From positions 601,226 to 665,225 of the forward strand of contig NZ_CAOJCM010000003.1 in assembly GCF_948329825.1 (NCBI RefSeq): a stretch of DNA of 64,000 nucleotides, given 5' to 3'. Positions 44,562 through 53,749 of this stretch are shown one piece after another. The position numbers and the translations under genes were made by a program. Position 1 is the first letter of the stretch, and every line of letters begins with the position of its first letter. The stretch is from Paenibacillus sp. JJ-100 (lineage in GTDB: Bacteria > Bacillota > Bacilli > Paenibacillales > Paenibacillaceae). Below the pieces are notes generated by a model. That model worked only from the letters and a program-made list of their open reading frames with translations. It had not been told where the DNA came from and searched no databases.

Positions 44562-45248
44562 GTGATAGAAATGCAGGACGTGTGGAAGACCTATGCCAAT
44601 GGTACCCACGCATTACAAGGGGTGTCGGTGAAGATCGACCGCAATGAATTTGTCTATATCGTTGGTCCATCCGGTGCAGGCAAATCAACATTTATGAAAC
44701 TAATGTACAGAGAAGAAGTTCCAACCAAAGGGCAGATATCCATCAACGGATTTAATATTGGCAAGTTGAAACCACGTAAAATTCCTTACGTGCGCCGTAA
44801 CATCGGCGTGGTATTTCAGGATTTCCGACTGTTGCCAAAGATGACGGCATTTGAGAATGTGGCATTTGCAATGGAAGTCATTGAAGCGCCGAAACGTCAT
44901 ATCAAAAAACGAGTTATGGAAGTGCTTGATCTGGTAGGTTTGCGGAGCAAAGCCAATCGGGAGCCTTCACAGCTATCCGGCGGAGAACAGCAGCGGATTG
45001 CTATCGCTCGGGCGATTGTGAACAATCCTTCCGTCATTATTGCGGACGAGCCTACAGGGAATTTGGACCCGGAGACGTCATGGGGCATTATGCAACTTCT
45101 GGACGAGATTAATTTCCGAGGTACAACGATTGTTATGGCTACACACAACAAGGATATTGTAAATACGATGCGCAAACGGGTTATCGCCATTGAACGCGGA
45201 CAGATTGTACGGGATCAGATGAGAGGGGAATACGGTTATGAATTTTAG
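44562..45248 (+). CDS. ftsE: Cell division ATP-binding protein FtsE
   Basis: A 228-residue ABC ATPase. GTG 44562 with AGGAAG 7 bases upstream gives MIEMQDVWKTYANG and the normal FtsE length of 228; ATG 44541 would add seven residues without an SD. Walker A VGPSGAGKSTFMKLM, signature LSGGEQQR and Walker B VIIADEPTGNLD are intact. With FtsX it controls a peptidoglycan hydrolase across the membrane; that hydrolase is very likely the M23 protein encoded just downstream. The gene overlaps ftsX by 11 bases. Confidence 0.96.
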   Translation: MIEMQDVWKTYANGTHALQGVSVKIDRNEFVYIVGPSGAGKSTFMKLMYREEVPTKGQISINGFNIGKLKPRKIPYVRRNIGVVFQDFRLLPKMTAFENVAFAMEVIEAPKRHIKKRVMEVLDLVGLRSKANREPSQLSGGEQQRIAIARAIVNNPSVIIADEPTGNLDPETSWGIMQLLDEINFRGTTIVMATHNKDIVNTMRKRVIAIERGQIVRDQMRGEYGYEF

Positions 45249-46155
45249 TACTCTCTTGCGGCATCTGCGGGAGGGCTTCAAAAACGTATTCCGCAATGGC
45301 TGGATGTCGGTGGCATCAGTCATGTCGATTATCGTATCTCTGTTTATTCTTGGCGTGTTTATGCTTCTCGTACTGAATGTGAACTCTATGGCCAACCAGG
45401 TAGACAGCCAAGTGGAGATCAGTGCGTTCTTGGAGCTGAATGTGGATGAGAAGCTGCGTAATGAAATTGGAGAAGAAATTAGTGCAATGCCTGAAGTCAG
45501 CGAGATTCGGGTGGTTCCCAAGGATGTAGGACTGAAGGAGTTCCGCGAACGTTTGGGAGAAAATGCCGATAATGTTCTAGGTGGTTTCGATGTGGATAAT
45601 AATCCACTGCCAGATACCATTGAAGTCAAAGTCATTGAACCGGAAACGGTCAACTTTGTAGCGCAGAAGATTGAAGAGCTGAACGAGAAGCATCCGGAGA
45701 AGCCGATCATGAAAGTGAACTACGGCAAGGAAACGGTAGATGTTTTGTTCAAATTTACGAAGCTTGTTCGTAATATCGGATTTATTTTTGTCGGGGGACT
45801 AGGTCTCATGTCGATGTTTCTGATCTCGAATACGATTCGCGTAACGATTCTGGCTCGTCGCCGGGAGATTGGAATCATGAAACTGGTGGGAGCAACCAAC
45901 ACCTTTATTCGCTGGCCTTTCTTTATTGAAGGGGCGCTCATTGGACTGATTGGTTCCGTCATTACGGTCGGGGTTCTGTTCTTCGGATACAGCCGCCTGA
46001 TGGCAACCGTTGGTCAGGATGTGTTCATGCAGATGCTTAATCTGATTCCGCTCAGCGAGATTTGGCCGCTCATGGGAACGTTATTGATTGGGCTTGGTGT
46101 GCTTGTAGGTATTTTGGGCAGTACGCTATCGATTCGCAAGTCACTTAAAGTATAA
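45238..46155 (+). CDS. ftsX: Cell division protein FtsX
   Basis: A 305-residue permease-like protein with four membrane helices. The first is near 22-45 (VASVMSIIVSLFILGVFMLL); then comes the external loop of ~120 residues (VEISAFLELNVDEKLRNEIG) that contacts the hydrolase activator, and three further helices after residue 180 (IGFIFVGGLGLMSMFLISNT). Cytoplasmic loop RREIGIMKLVGATNTFIRWP is typical. It lacks ATPase residues and depends on FtsE. Confidence 0.95.
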   Translation: MNFSTLLRHLREGFKNVFRNGWMSVASVMSIIVSLFILGVFMLLVLNVNSMANQVDSQVEISAFLELNVDEKLRNEIGEEISAMPEVSEIRVVPKDVGLKEFRERLGENADNVLGGFDVDNNPLPDTIEVKVIEPETVNFVAQKIEELNEKHPEKPIMKVNYGKETVDVLFKFTKLVRNIGFIFVGGLGLMSMFLISNTIRVTILARRREIGIMKLVGATNTFIRWPFFIEGALIGLIGSVITVGVLFFGYSRLMATVGQDVFMQMLNLIPLSEIWPLMGTLLIGLGVLVGILGSTLSIRKSLKV

Positions 46156-46221
46156 CGAACAGGTTCATAAATGAACGCTGTTTGACGATATGTAGGAGAG
46201 ACACAACTGTTATTTTGATGA

Positions 46222-46269
46222 AGAAAGCAAAGGAACATGCTGTTCGACCACCTGTGTAGGTTGCTTTCT
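46222..46269 (+). promoter_or_regulatory. Branched hairpin upstream of the M23 gene
   Basis: agaaagcaa (46222-46230) pairs with ttgctttct (46261-46269). Inside are gaaca/tgttc and a short cc/gg hairpin, giving a three-way form. It ends 30 bases before the TTG start. It may be a weak terminator or a translational control structure. Confidence 0.4.
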
Positions 46270-46299
46270 TGTGAATTCATAGGATGGGGGATCATCATT

Positions 46300-47580
46300 T
46301 TGAAAAAAACCGCTTCGCTACTGGCCTTTGTGTTACTGGCTGGTATGACGTTTCAACCTTCTGACGGATATGCTAAGAACAGCATCAGTGACATTGACCA
46401 GCAGATTCAGCAACTGGAGAGTAAGGCGGCTTCTGCCAAACAGGAGCAAAAGAAAGCTGCGGCTAATAAAAAGGAAGCACAGCATTATAAGAACAAAACC
46501 AATGCTTATCTGAAGGTTGTCTTAGAGCAGATTAACGTCGTAAGTGATGAGCTGGCGAGTGTATCCTTGCAGATCGAAACCACGGAAGAAGATCTTCGTA
46601 CAACCAAGAAAGACCTGCAAGCGGCAGAAGACCGCATCGTTGCAAGAGAGAAGTTGTTGGAGTCACGTGTACGTCTGATGTACACGGATGGAGCAGTATC
46701 TTATCTAGATGTCCTGTTGTCTTCCACAAGCTTTACCGATTTTCTAACTCGTGCGGATTCTCTCAAGACGATTGTTAATCAAGACCAACATCTGTTAGAT
46801 GAACATAAGGCGGACAAGCAGCTTGTTGTGAAGAAAAAGGCAGATTTGGACCGCCAGTATGCGGAAGCCAAAAGTCTTTATGCCCAGAAGAAGCAGCGTA
46901 AGTCGCAATTGAACGAGAAAGAGAAGGAAAAGCAAGTGCTTCTGGCCTCATATGATGCTAAGATTGAACAATCTGAAGAACTTACAGCAGAACAGGAAGC
47001 TGTGTTAATTCAGATTGCAAGCAAGCGCTCAGCTCTATTGCAGGAGAAAAATAAATTGCGCGAGCAACAGGCAGCAGCAGCAGCCAAAGCGCGTGCTGAA
47101 GCTGAAGCACGAGCCAAAGCAGCAGCCAAGAAGCCAACGCGTGTCAGCTCAACCGGCAGCAGTGAAGTAACTTACTCGTCGGGCAATGGTATTTTTGCAA
47201 GACCTGTCTCCGGAGGACGTATATCTTCATCATTCGGTCCACGGGTTCACCCGATTACAGGGGAAGTAGGTAAGATGCATAACGGTGTCGATTTTGCTGT
47301 TCCTGTAGGTACGTCTGTTCATGCGGCTTCGGGCGGAATTGTCATTATGGCTGAATGGTATAGTGGTTATGGTTATACAGTTATTGTAGATCACGGCGGA
47401 GGTTTGTGGACACTGTACGGTCACCTGCGTGAAAATGGATTTAAGGTCAGCAAGGGAGATACGGTGAACAAGGGAGATACCATTGCTGAATCAGGCAACT
47501 CAGGTAACTCGACTGGACCTCACTTGCACTTTGAAGTACGAGATAATGGTAGCGCCGTGAATCCGATGAACTATCTATAA
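46300..47580 (+). CDS. M23 family murein hydrolase with coiled coil (CwlO/EnvC/PcsB functional analogue)
   Basis: A 426-residue exported protein. The TTG at 46300 follows GATGGGGG by 9 bases and gives a clean signal peptide (KKTASLLAFVLLAGMTFQPS, cleavage near GYA); a longer frame has no signal peptide. Residues about 30-265 form a long coiled coil rich in Lys, Gln and Ala. After an Ala-rich and Ser-rich linker, residues about 305-426 are an M23/LytM domain with zinc ligands in MHNGVDFAVP (HxxxD) and HLHFEV. The placement after ftsEX matches EnvC/PcsB-type partners of FtsX. Unlike EnvC, its zinc ligands are intact, so it should be an active endopeptidase. Confidence 0.92.
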   Translation: MKKTASLLAFVLLAGMTFQPSDGYAKNSISDIDQQIQQLESKAASAKQEQKKAAANKKEAQHYKNKTNAYLKVVLEQINVVSDELASVSLQIETTEEDLRTTKKDLQAAEDRIVAREKLLESRVRLMYTDGAVSYLDVLLSSTSFTDFLTRADSLKTIVNQDQHLLDEHKADKQLVVKKKADLDRQYAEAKSLYAQKKQRKSQLNEKEKEKQVLLASYDAKIEQSEELTAEQEAVLIQIASKRSALLQEKNKLREQQAAAAAKARAEAEARAKAAAKKPTRVSSTGSSEVTYSSGNGIFARPVSGGRISSSFGPRVHPITGEVGKMHNGVDFAVPVGTSVHAASGGIVIMAEWYSGYGYTVIVDHGGGLWTLYGHLRENGFKVSKGDTVNKGDTIAESGNSGNSTGPHLHFEVRDNGSAVNPMNYL

Positions 47581-47730
47581 GAAGTAGACAACAGGTATTA
47601 ATCGGATAAACTTCGAATGGAAATATCATAATCCGTACAAGCTAGACATATACTAAGCTGGCATGTTCAGGCAATGATTCGGAGCAGTCTGATTCGGATG
47701 AGCTTCATAACTAAAGGCGGTGACAAACAG

Positions 47731-49203
47731 ATGATGAAAAAAAGATCGGCACTGCTGCTCGTTGTACTGGGGCTGCTTGGCGGAAGCCTGTTAACGCTGG
47801 TGTTGATGACTTACCCCGGCATAACAAGTCAAACTTCACCAGGTGAGGGACTGCTGGCAAGTATAACAGGCAGTTCACAGCAGAAAAATGAATTGAAAAA
47901 GATCGAAACTGCAATGGATTTGATCTCGAAAAACTATTATAAAGATGTCGACCGCACCAAACTGATTGATGGGGCGATCAACGGTATGATGGAATCTCTT
48001 GGTGATCCATACTCCAACTATATGGGACAGGAAACTGCTGCCCAGTTTGAGGAGTCGATCGAAGGATCATTTACAGGAATCGGTGCCGAGGTTTCGTCGC
48101 AAGATGGTAATGTCGTTGTCGTTTCCCCGATCAAAGGCTCACCTGCAGAAAAGGCGGGTATTCGTGCCAAGGACATTATTATGTCGGTTAATGGCGAATC
48201 TCTTCAAGGACTTGAGCTAAATAAAGCTGTGAACAAAATCAGAGGTCCGAAGGGAAGTTCAGCCAAAGTACAGGTGAAGCGTGCTGGGTCCACAGAGCTA
48301 ATAGAATTCACGATTATCCGTGATGACATTGATCTGGAAACGGTCTATGCTCATATGGAAGACGGCGGGATTGGTGTCATTAATATCACCCAATTCTCTC
48401 TGAATACAGGCGAACGCTTCAAGGAAGAGTTGGCTAAGCTAGAGAAGCAAAATATGAAAGGCCTGATCATCGATGTACGGAATGACCCGGGCGGTGTACT
48501 GCAAGTTGTTATTGATATTGCAGAACAATTCGTACCGAAAGGTAAAGTCATCGTTCAGGTGGAAGATAAAAATGGCAAGAAGGAACAAAGTAAATCCAAT
48601 GGTTCTTCCAAACCTTATCCAATTACGGTGCTGATGAATAAGGGGAGTGCAAGTGCATCCGAGATTTTGGCGGGAGCTCTGCAGCAGTCCGCAGGTGCTA
48701 CGCTTGTAGGTGAGAACTCATTTGGTAAAGGAACTGTGCAGACCAGCTATGATAAACAAATGGGCGATGGTAGCTTGCTGAAGATTACGATTGCCAAGTG
48801 GCTGACACCAAATGGTGATTGGATTCACGAAAAAGGGATAAAACCGGATATTGCAGTGGATCAGCCAGAGTATTTCTCGGTAGCACCAATAAATAAAGAG
48901 AAGCTGCCGCTCAAGTATGACAGCAACAACATGGATGTGAAAAGTGCACAGACGATGCTGAGAGGACTTGACTTCAAACCGGATCGTGTGGATGGATATT
49001 ACGATCAGAAGACGGAAGAAGCGGTCAAGGCGTTCCAGAAGGAGAAAGGCATTAAGGTTACAGGTCAGATCGATGAGAAAACGGCCGAATCACTGGAAGC
49101 AGCTCTGATCGAACGAATTGCTAATCCTCAATATGATGCACAGCTGAAGCGCGCGATCGAAAATGTCTCGAAGGATATTTCGTCCGCTGTGTCGAAGCCA
49201 TAA
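47731..49203 (+). CDS. C-terminal processing protease, S41 family (CtpB-like)
   Basis: A 490-residue secreted or membrane-anchored protease. ATG 47731 follows AAAGGCGGTGA and gives the N-terminal anchor KRSALLLVVLGLLGGSLLTL. Residues about 95-190 are a PDZ domain (GIGAEVSSQDGNVVVVSPIK, SPAEKAGIRAKDIIMSVNG). The S41 catalytic dyad is Ser in NKGSASASEILAGAL and Lys in NSFGKGTVQTSY. The last ~80 residues contain a PG_binding_1 repeat (VDGYYDQKTEEAVKAFQKEK). In B. subtilis ctpB also follows ftsEX and is used in SpoIV signalling; equivalent use here is inferred. Confidence 0.94.
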   Translation: MMKKRSALLLVVLGLLGGSLLTLVLMTYPGITSQTSPGEGLLASITGSSQQKNELKKIETAMDLISKNYYKDVDRTKLIDGAINGMMESLGDPYSNYMGQETAAQFEESIEGSFTGIGAEVSSQDGNVVVVSPIKGSPAEKAGIRAKDIIMSVNGESLQGLELNKAVNKIRGPKGSSAKVQVKRAGSTELIEFTIIRDDIDLETVYAHMEDGGIGVINITQFSLNTGERFKEELAKLEKQNMKGLIIDVRNDPGGVLQVVIDIAEQFVPKGKVIVQVEDKNGKKEQSKSNGSSKPYPITVLMNKGSASASEILAGALQQSAGATLVGENSFGKGTVQTSYDKQMGDGSLLKITIAKWLTPNGDWIHEKGIKPDIAVDQPEYFSVAPINKEKLPLKYDSNNMDVKSAQTMLRGLDFKPDRVDGYYDQKTEEAVKAFQKEKGIKVTGQIDEKTAESLEAALIERIANPQYDAQLKRAIENVSKDISSAVSKP

Positions 49204-49232
49204 AGAAGGCTGATTTTCAGCCTTCTTTTTTT
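49203..49232 (+). terminator. Terminator after the CtpB-like gene
   Basis: aagaaggctga / tcagccttctt with a TTT loop, followed by a run of T (49226-49232). Confidence 0.9.
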
Positions 49233-49267
49233 CTGAACCGGCTGAAGGAGAGGAGTGGAACACTACA

Positions 49268-50596
49268 ATGGAATGGGTTTGGCCGTGGTTAACTACTTTA
49301 GGGGAAGCATTGTTACAGTTGTTTATTCAGCCGTTTTATTATATGGCAGTTATTTTAATCGCTTTAATCTATCATCGCCAGTTGCTCCAGGAACGTAGAC
49401 TCTTCCTCGTTCGTATGCAAAGCTCAATTACTCAGACGATACGAGCTGTTCTTGGAGGGATTTTAATTGGTATCATGGTGTCCATCGTGTCACTATTTCT
49501 CGGCACTTATGCGACCATGGGCGCTGTGATTAGCATATGGATTGCAGCATTGGTTTTATCTCTGATTCGTATCCGATATTTATGCTTTGCCTATGCGGCA
49601 GGAACACTGGGTATCGTTCAATTTGCGTTGAATGTGGCTTCAAGCTGGCAGCCCACAGGCGTGCTTGGGCAGGTTGTGGAGACGATTCGTGGACTGGACA
49701 TGCCTGCGTTACTGGTTCTAGCTGCGCTCCTTCACTTTGGAGAAGCTATACTCGTTCGCATGCAAGGTGTGTCGATGGCTTCCCCGTTACTTATAGGAGG
49801 AAAAAGAGGGAAACTGGTAGGGGGATATCAGATACAACTTTTTTGGGCTATACCGCTACTGATTCTTGTTCCGACAACCGGAGGTGTGGCTGGATTAGCG
49901 TGGACTCCACTATTTAACGCAGGTCAGAGTTATACACTTGTTGCTCTTCCCCTCTTACTTGGATTCAGCGAGAGCACACAGAGTATGATGCCAGGACGCA
50001 AGATCCAGCTTTCATCCAAGCGTCTTCTGCTGTACAGTTTGGCATTACTCGTGTTCAGTTTGCTTGCCGTGTGGTGGTCACCGCTGATGGTGATTGCAGC
50101 AATCATTGCTTTTGCTGGACATGAGCTCTTGGTAGGGTACAGTGCATTGGAAGAGCAACAGCTTAGTCCAGCTTTTGTTCACCCTCAACATGGACTGAAG
50201 GTATTAAGCGTGATCCCTGGAAGTCCAGCGGCAGAACTCGGAATTGAGGCTGGTGAAACGCTGTATAAAGTGAATGGCGTGCTCGTACATAGTCCTGAGG
50301 AGCTGCACAAGGCACTGCGCATGAATCCCGCCTTTTGCAAGCTGGAGGTGCGGAATCATCAGGGAGAGAGCAAATTCATGCAGCGTGCGATCTATGAAGG
50401 TGAGCACCATCAGCTCGGCGTTATTCTGGCACCGGATAACCAGGAGGCGTGGGCAGTCCAGTTGCGGCCGGTTACCATTTTCCATATCATAACCCTCCGA
50501 TTGTTCACTCATCGGAAAGAGCGGCGAATGGACGAGGCTCCGCTTGCCTTGCCAGCGCCTCCCGTAGTCAGCGAGAAAGGATCAGTCGAAATGTAA
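49268..50596 (+). CDS. PDZ domain membrane protein, MinJ-like
   Basis: A 442-residue polytopic membrane protein. About eight hydrophobic helices lie in residues 15-300, followed by a PDZ domain near residues 310-400 (GLKVLSVIPGSPAAELGIEA, GETLYKVNGVLVHSPEEL) and a short tail. In B. subtilis minJ (yvjD) follows ctpB and links DivIVA to MinD at the poles; topology, PDZ position and synteny agree. Sequence by itself does not prove division-site function. The terminator of the preceding gene suggests its own promoter. Confidence 0.8.
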   Translation: MEWVWPWLTTLGEALLQLFIQPFYYMAVILIALIYHRQLLQERRLFLVRMQSSITQTIRAVLGGILIGIMVSIVSLFLGTYATMGAVISIWIAALVLSLIRIRYLCFAYAAGTLGIVQFALNVASSWQPTGVLGQVVETIRGLDMPALLVLAALLHFGEAILVRMQGVSMASPLLIGGKRGKLVGGYQIQLFWAIPLLILVPTTGGVAGLAWTPLFNAGQSYTLVALPLLLGFSESTQSMMPGRKIQLSSKRLLLYSLALLVFSLLAVWWSPLMVIAAIIAFAGHELLVGYSALEEQQLSPAFVHPQHGLKVLSVIPGSPAAELGIEAGETLYKVNGVLVHSPEELHKALRMNPAFCKLEVRNHQGESKFMQRAIYEGEHHQLGVILAPDNQEAWAVQLRPVTIFHIITLRLFTHRKERRMDEAPLALPAPPVVSEKGSVEM

Positions 50597-50653
50597 CGAA
50601 AAAAGGTATTTCCAACCGCCTTTAGACGGTAAGGAAATACCTTTTTGTATACT

Positions 50654-51343
50654 CTATTGTTTGAGCATGTAAATGGCAATTTGTGTGCGGTCACGTAAGT
50701 TGAGCTTGCCCAGAATTTCTGTCACATAGTTTTTGACGGTGCCTTCGCTAAGAAATAACTTGGCGGCAATTTCCTTATTGGACAACCCTTCGGCTATGGA
50801 TTGCGCAACAGATAGCTCCGCCCGGGTAAGCCCATGTGTTCTACTAGGCACATGGGAAGGTGCAGGGGCAGGAGTCTGGAGTAGACCCGTAAGTTTGCGC
50901 GCAATATCCGGGTGAATTAGCATATCCCCGTTATGTACAGTTTTGATGCCCTGAACGATGCGTGGAGGCGGTACATTCTTGAGCAGATAACCGCTCGCTC
51001 CGTTCTGTAAGGCTTGGATAATGTATTCATCATCGTCAAAGGTCGTCAGCATTAGGACTTGAATCTCAGGAAAACGGGATTTGATCAGATGAGTACCTTC
51101 GACTCCATCACATTCAGGCATACGAATATCCATTAAGACGACATCCGCCATGGTCCCCGATTCAAGTAATTCGAGTGCTTCCTGACCACTGGAAGCCATG
51201 CCTGTAATTTCAATGTGTGCATCAAGACAAAGTACAACCTTCAGACTTTCGCGTATAAAATAATCATCGTCGACAAGCAATACCTGGATAAGCGAAGACT
51301 GTTCAGGCGATGCTTTCGGACTTGCCCCGTTCGTTCCTGGCAT
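50654..51343 (-). CDS. NarL/LuxR-type response regulator (LnrK-like)
   Basis: A 229-residue response regulator. Residues about 18-135 are the receiver with DDDYFIRE at the N-terminal acidic pocket, phospho-acceptor Asp in VVLMDIRMPECDGVEG near 72, and LLKNVPP with the conserved Lys. Residues about 165-229 are a LuxR HTH (AELSVAQSIAEGLSNKEIAA, then VKNYVTEILGKLNLRDRTQI). It lies 21 bases after the kinase gene and is divergent from a three-gene ABC exporter. This matches B. subtilis lnrJK (yfiJK), which controls lnrLMN. Confidence 0.9.
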   Translation of the reverse strand: MPGTNGASPKASPEQSSLIQVLLVDDDYFIRESLKVVLCLDAHIEITGMASSGQEALELLESGTMADVVLMDIRMPECDGVEGTHLIKSRFPEIQVLMLTTFDDDEYIIQALQNGASGYLLKNVPPPRIVQGIKTVHNGDMLIHPDIARKLTGLLQTPAPAPSHVPSRTHGLTRAELSVAQSIAEGLSNKEIAAKLFLSEGTVKNYVTEILGKLNLRDRTQIAIYMLKQ

Positions 51344-51364
51344 GAGTTTATTCCCTCCCTTAAT

Positions 51365-52582
51365 TTAAAGTGAATTTATTTTGTCTGAGACAGGGATACG
51401 CGTAATAACGGTATATGGATGATCGGACTGAATTTCGATCGTGCCTCCAATGAACTGTGTACGCTCACGAATACCCTCGTGGCCAAGACCTGTTTTACTG
51501 CCAGCAATAGGAAGGGGGTGAGTGCTGCCGTCATTACTAATGATCATACAGACCTCCTGCCGATCAAAGACTAGTTGTAATGTAATGGAAGAGGCGTTTC
51601 CATGTCTTAGTGCATTGGTTATCGCTTCTTTGGCGTTTTTGTACAACACAATCTGGGTGCTTGGGTATAGTGTACGTACCGGACCATGGGTTGAATAAAT
51701 TGTTTTTACACCTGTATCTCGGCCAACTTCCTCCAGCAGAAGGTCTAGAGCGTAGGCGTTGGACGCATGAGTGACTGGTTGTAATCTATGTAGTGTATTA
51801 CGCATATCTTCCATGCTTACCGCCAGCTGATCTCGGATCTGTTCTACCATCTCGATTCCCTGTTCGGAATTTAAAGGTAGCGTGAGCAGTGCTGCTTCTG
51901 ACATGATTTTGGTGCGGATCAGACGATGTCCGATGTCATCATGAAGCTGCCTGGATATACGGGTACGTTCTTCTGCCTGAGCAGCATCCTCCAATTGTCT
52001 TGCAAATGACAGTAATTGTGCACGTGCTTCCTGGAGCTCATAGTGTTTATGTCTTAACTCGTCATACACATGCTCCAGTTGCCCACGACTCGCTGCTGTG
52101 TTGGCGCCTTGCCAGGAAAGGGTGGCTGTCAGCAGCAATAGCAAATTGACAGCAATCCAAACCAACATGGATTCGGAGAGCCAGGTCATGGTGACAGCCT
52201 GGATTCCAGTTATATCCTCAGACATCCAGGGCGGGGGTGTATAATGCCAATGAAGTGCGAGGTTGCCAGCAACCATCTGGATACCTAACATCATCCATCG
52301 TCTAGCTCCGGAGAGCCGATACATATAAACATAGAGAACAGACAAACAGACGAACAACATAAAGGGGCCGTACAGAGCAAGTAACCAGCTGCTCCACCAT
52401 ATTTCTGCGAGGAATAACAGCGATTGCATTGCAACGGAGCGTGTGAAACCGTTCATTACAGCGAGTCCTGCGGCAATGAGAATACATAGCGTATATAGCG
52501 CTTCGCCTTTTGGGGGAAGCACCAAACCGTACAGCACTGCGGGCACAAAGAGTAAACCGTATTGCAGGAACCGCATTGGCAT
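51365..52582 (-). CDS. Sensor histidine kinase, HisKA_3 type (LnrJ-like)
   Basis: A 405-residue membrane kinase. The first ~165 residues carry five or six membrane helices and no large outer domain, as in kinases that sense ligands in the membrane. A coiled coil (HVYDELRHKHYELQEARAQL) leads to the HisKA_3 dimerisation helix EERTRISRQLHDDIGHRLIR with the phospho-acceptor His near 215. The HATPase part has an N box (KEAITNALRHGNASSI) and a G box (GSKTGLGHEGIRER). It is the partner of the next gene and probably detects a lipid-active antibiotic or similar stress. Confidence 0.9.
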   Translation of the reverse strand: MPMRFLQYGLLFVPAVLYGLVLPPKGEALYTLCILIAAGLAVMNGFTRSVAMQSLLFLAEIWWSSWLLALYGPFMLFVCLSVLYVYMYRLSGARRWMMLGIQMVAGNLALHWHYTPPPWMSEDITGIQAVTMTWLSESMLVWIAVNLLLLLTATLSWQGANTAASRGQLEHVYDELRHKHYELQEARAQLLSFARQLEDAAQAEERTRISRQLHDDIGHRLIRTKIMSEAALLTLPLNSEQGIEMVEQIRDQLAVSMEDMRNTLHRLQPVTHASNAYALDLLLEEVGRDTGVKTIYSTHGPVRTLYPSTQIVLYKNAKEAITNALRHGNASSITLQLVFDRQEVCMIISNDGSTHPLPIAGSKTGLGHEGIRERTQFIGGTIEIQSDHPYTVITRIPVSDKINSL

Positions 52583-52683
52583 ATGTAGATGACATCCTTT
52601 GTATAGAGTATGAAGACGAACAAGATTGAAATGTCTGAAACATGCATTCTTGATTATAACATAACCGGGTTTGGGGTCAGGAG

Positions 52684-52713
52684 ATGACTTAAGTCACCTT
52701 CGGGTTATGACTT
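52684..52713 (+). promoter_or_regulatory. Candidate response regulator binding site upstream of the ABC operon
   Basis: A perfect palindrome tgacttaagtca (52685-52696) is followed by a second copy of ATGACTT at 52707-52713 (first copy 52684-52690, offset 23 bases). It is about 90-120 bases upstream of the ATPase gene, in the divergent spacer. Confidence 0.55.
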
Positions 52714-52802
52714 TGTGTACCTTCGAAAAAGATCGTTGTTCGTTACAATATAAATACGATATGAAGACAAGATAAGAGTTCAAACGGAGAGGACGTATAT
52801 TC

Positions 52803-53738
52803 ATGAATATATTGGAAGTGGATCACGTTGTGAAACGCTACGGTAGCAAATTATCAGTAGACCATCTCAATCTGAGTGTAAACAAAGGTGAAATTTTTGG
52901 TCTGCTTGGTCCGAATGGAGCAGGTAAAAGTACGACAATCAGTATGATTGCAGGGCTTTTGAAAATGGATCAGGGTGAGATCAGGCTGGATGGCATATCG
53001 GTTAAAGATCAACCACTGGAGGTAAAACGCAAGATCGGGTTGGTTCCGCAGGATTTGGCATTATACGAAACGATGAGTGCGGCGGATAATGTTACTTTTT
53101 TTGCCCGGCTATATGGGTTGCGAGGTAAACTACTCAAAGAAAGAGTAAAGGAATCTCTTGAATTCGTGGGCTTGCAGGATAAGGCGAAGGAGGCCCCATC
53201 TACCTTCTCCGGCGGAATGAAACGCAGATTAAACATCGCGTGTGCTCTCAGCCATCGACCAGATCTGATCATTATGGATGAACCAACCGTAGGTATTGAT
53301 CCACAGTCCCGTAATCATATTCTTGAATCCGTTCGAACTCTTAACGAGATGGGTTCAACCATTATATATACCAGTCACTATATGGAAGAAGTTGCGGCTA
53401 TCAGCAATCGTGTAGCTATTATGGATCAAGGGAGAATTATTGCCTGTGGAACCGAAGCTGAGCTTAGAGAACGTGTTGCATCCGAGGAAAAGATCGTACT
53501 CACTGCTTCAGGCATCCATGATGGTGTGGTGGAAGAATTGAAGCTTCATCCCCGCGTTCGAGCAGTTGAAGTCACTGAAGAAACATTGACCATTATGCTG
53601 CCTTCAGCACAACTTGCATTGCAAGATATGCTCTTTATTTGTACTAAGCATGATATGTCCATTCAGTCTCTACGGGTCGAAGAACCGGACTTGGAGACGC
53701 TCTTCCTCAATTTAACCGGACGCACGCTTCGAGACTAG
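52803..53738 (+). CDS. ABC transporter ATP-binding protein (LnrL-like)
   Basis: A 311-residue ABC ATPase of the drug exporter (CcmA) group. Walker A GLLGPNGAGKSTTISMIAGL near 33-52, Q-loop VPQDL, signature FSGGMKRRLNIACAL near 139 and Walker B LIIMDEPTVGID are intact. The last ~85 residues are a C-terminal accessory domain. Length equals B. subtilis LnrL (about 311). Two permease genes follow at 11 bases and with an overlap, as in lnrLMN for resistance to linearmycin-type polyenes. Substrate inferred. Confidence 0.9.
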   Translation: MNILEVDHVVKRYGSKLSVDHLNLSVNKGEIFGLLGPNGAGKSTTISMIAGLLKMDQGEIRLDGISVKDQPLEVKRKIGLVPQDLALYETMSAADNVTFFARLYGLRGKLLKERVKESLEFVGLQDKAKEAPSTFSGGMKRRLNIACALSHRPDLIIMDEPTVGIDPQSRNHILESVRTLNEMGSTIIYTSHYMEEVAAISNRVAIMDQGRIIACGTEAELRERVASEEKIVLTASGIHDGVVEELKLHPRVRAVEVTEETLTIMLPSAQLALQDMLFICTKHDMSIQSLRVEEPDLETLFLNLTGRTLRD

Positions 53739-53749
53739 GAGGGAATGAG

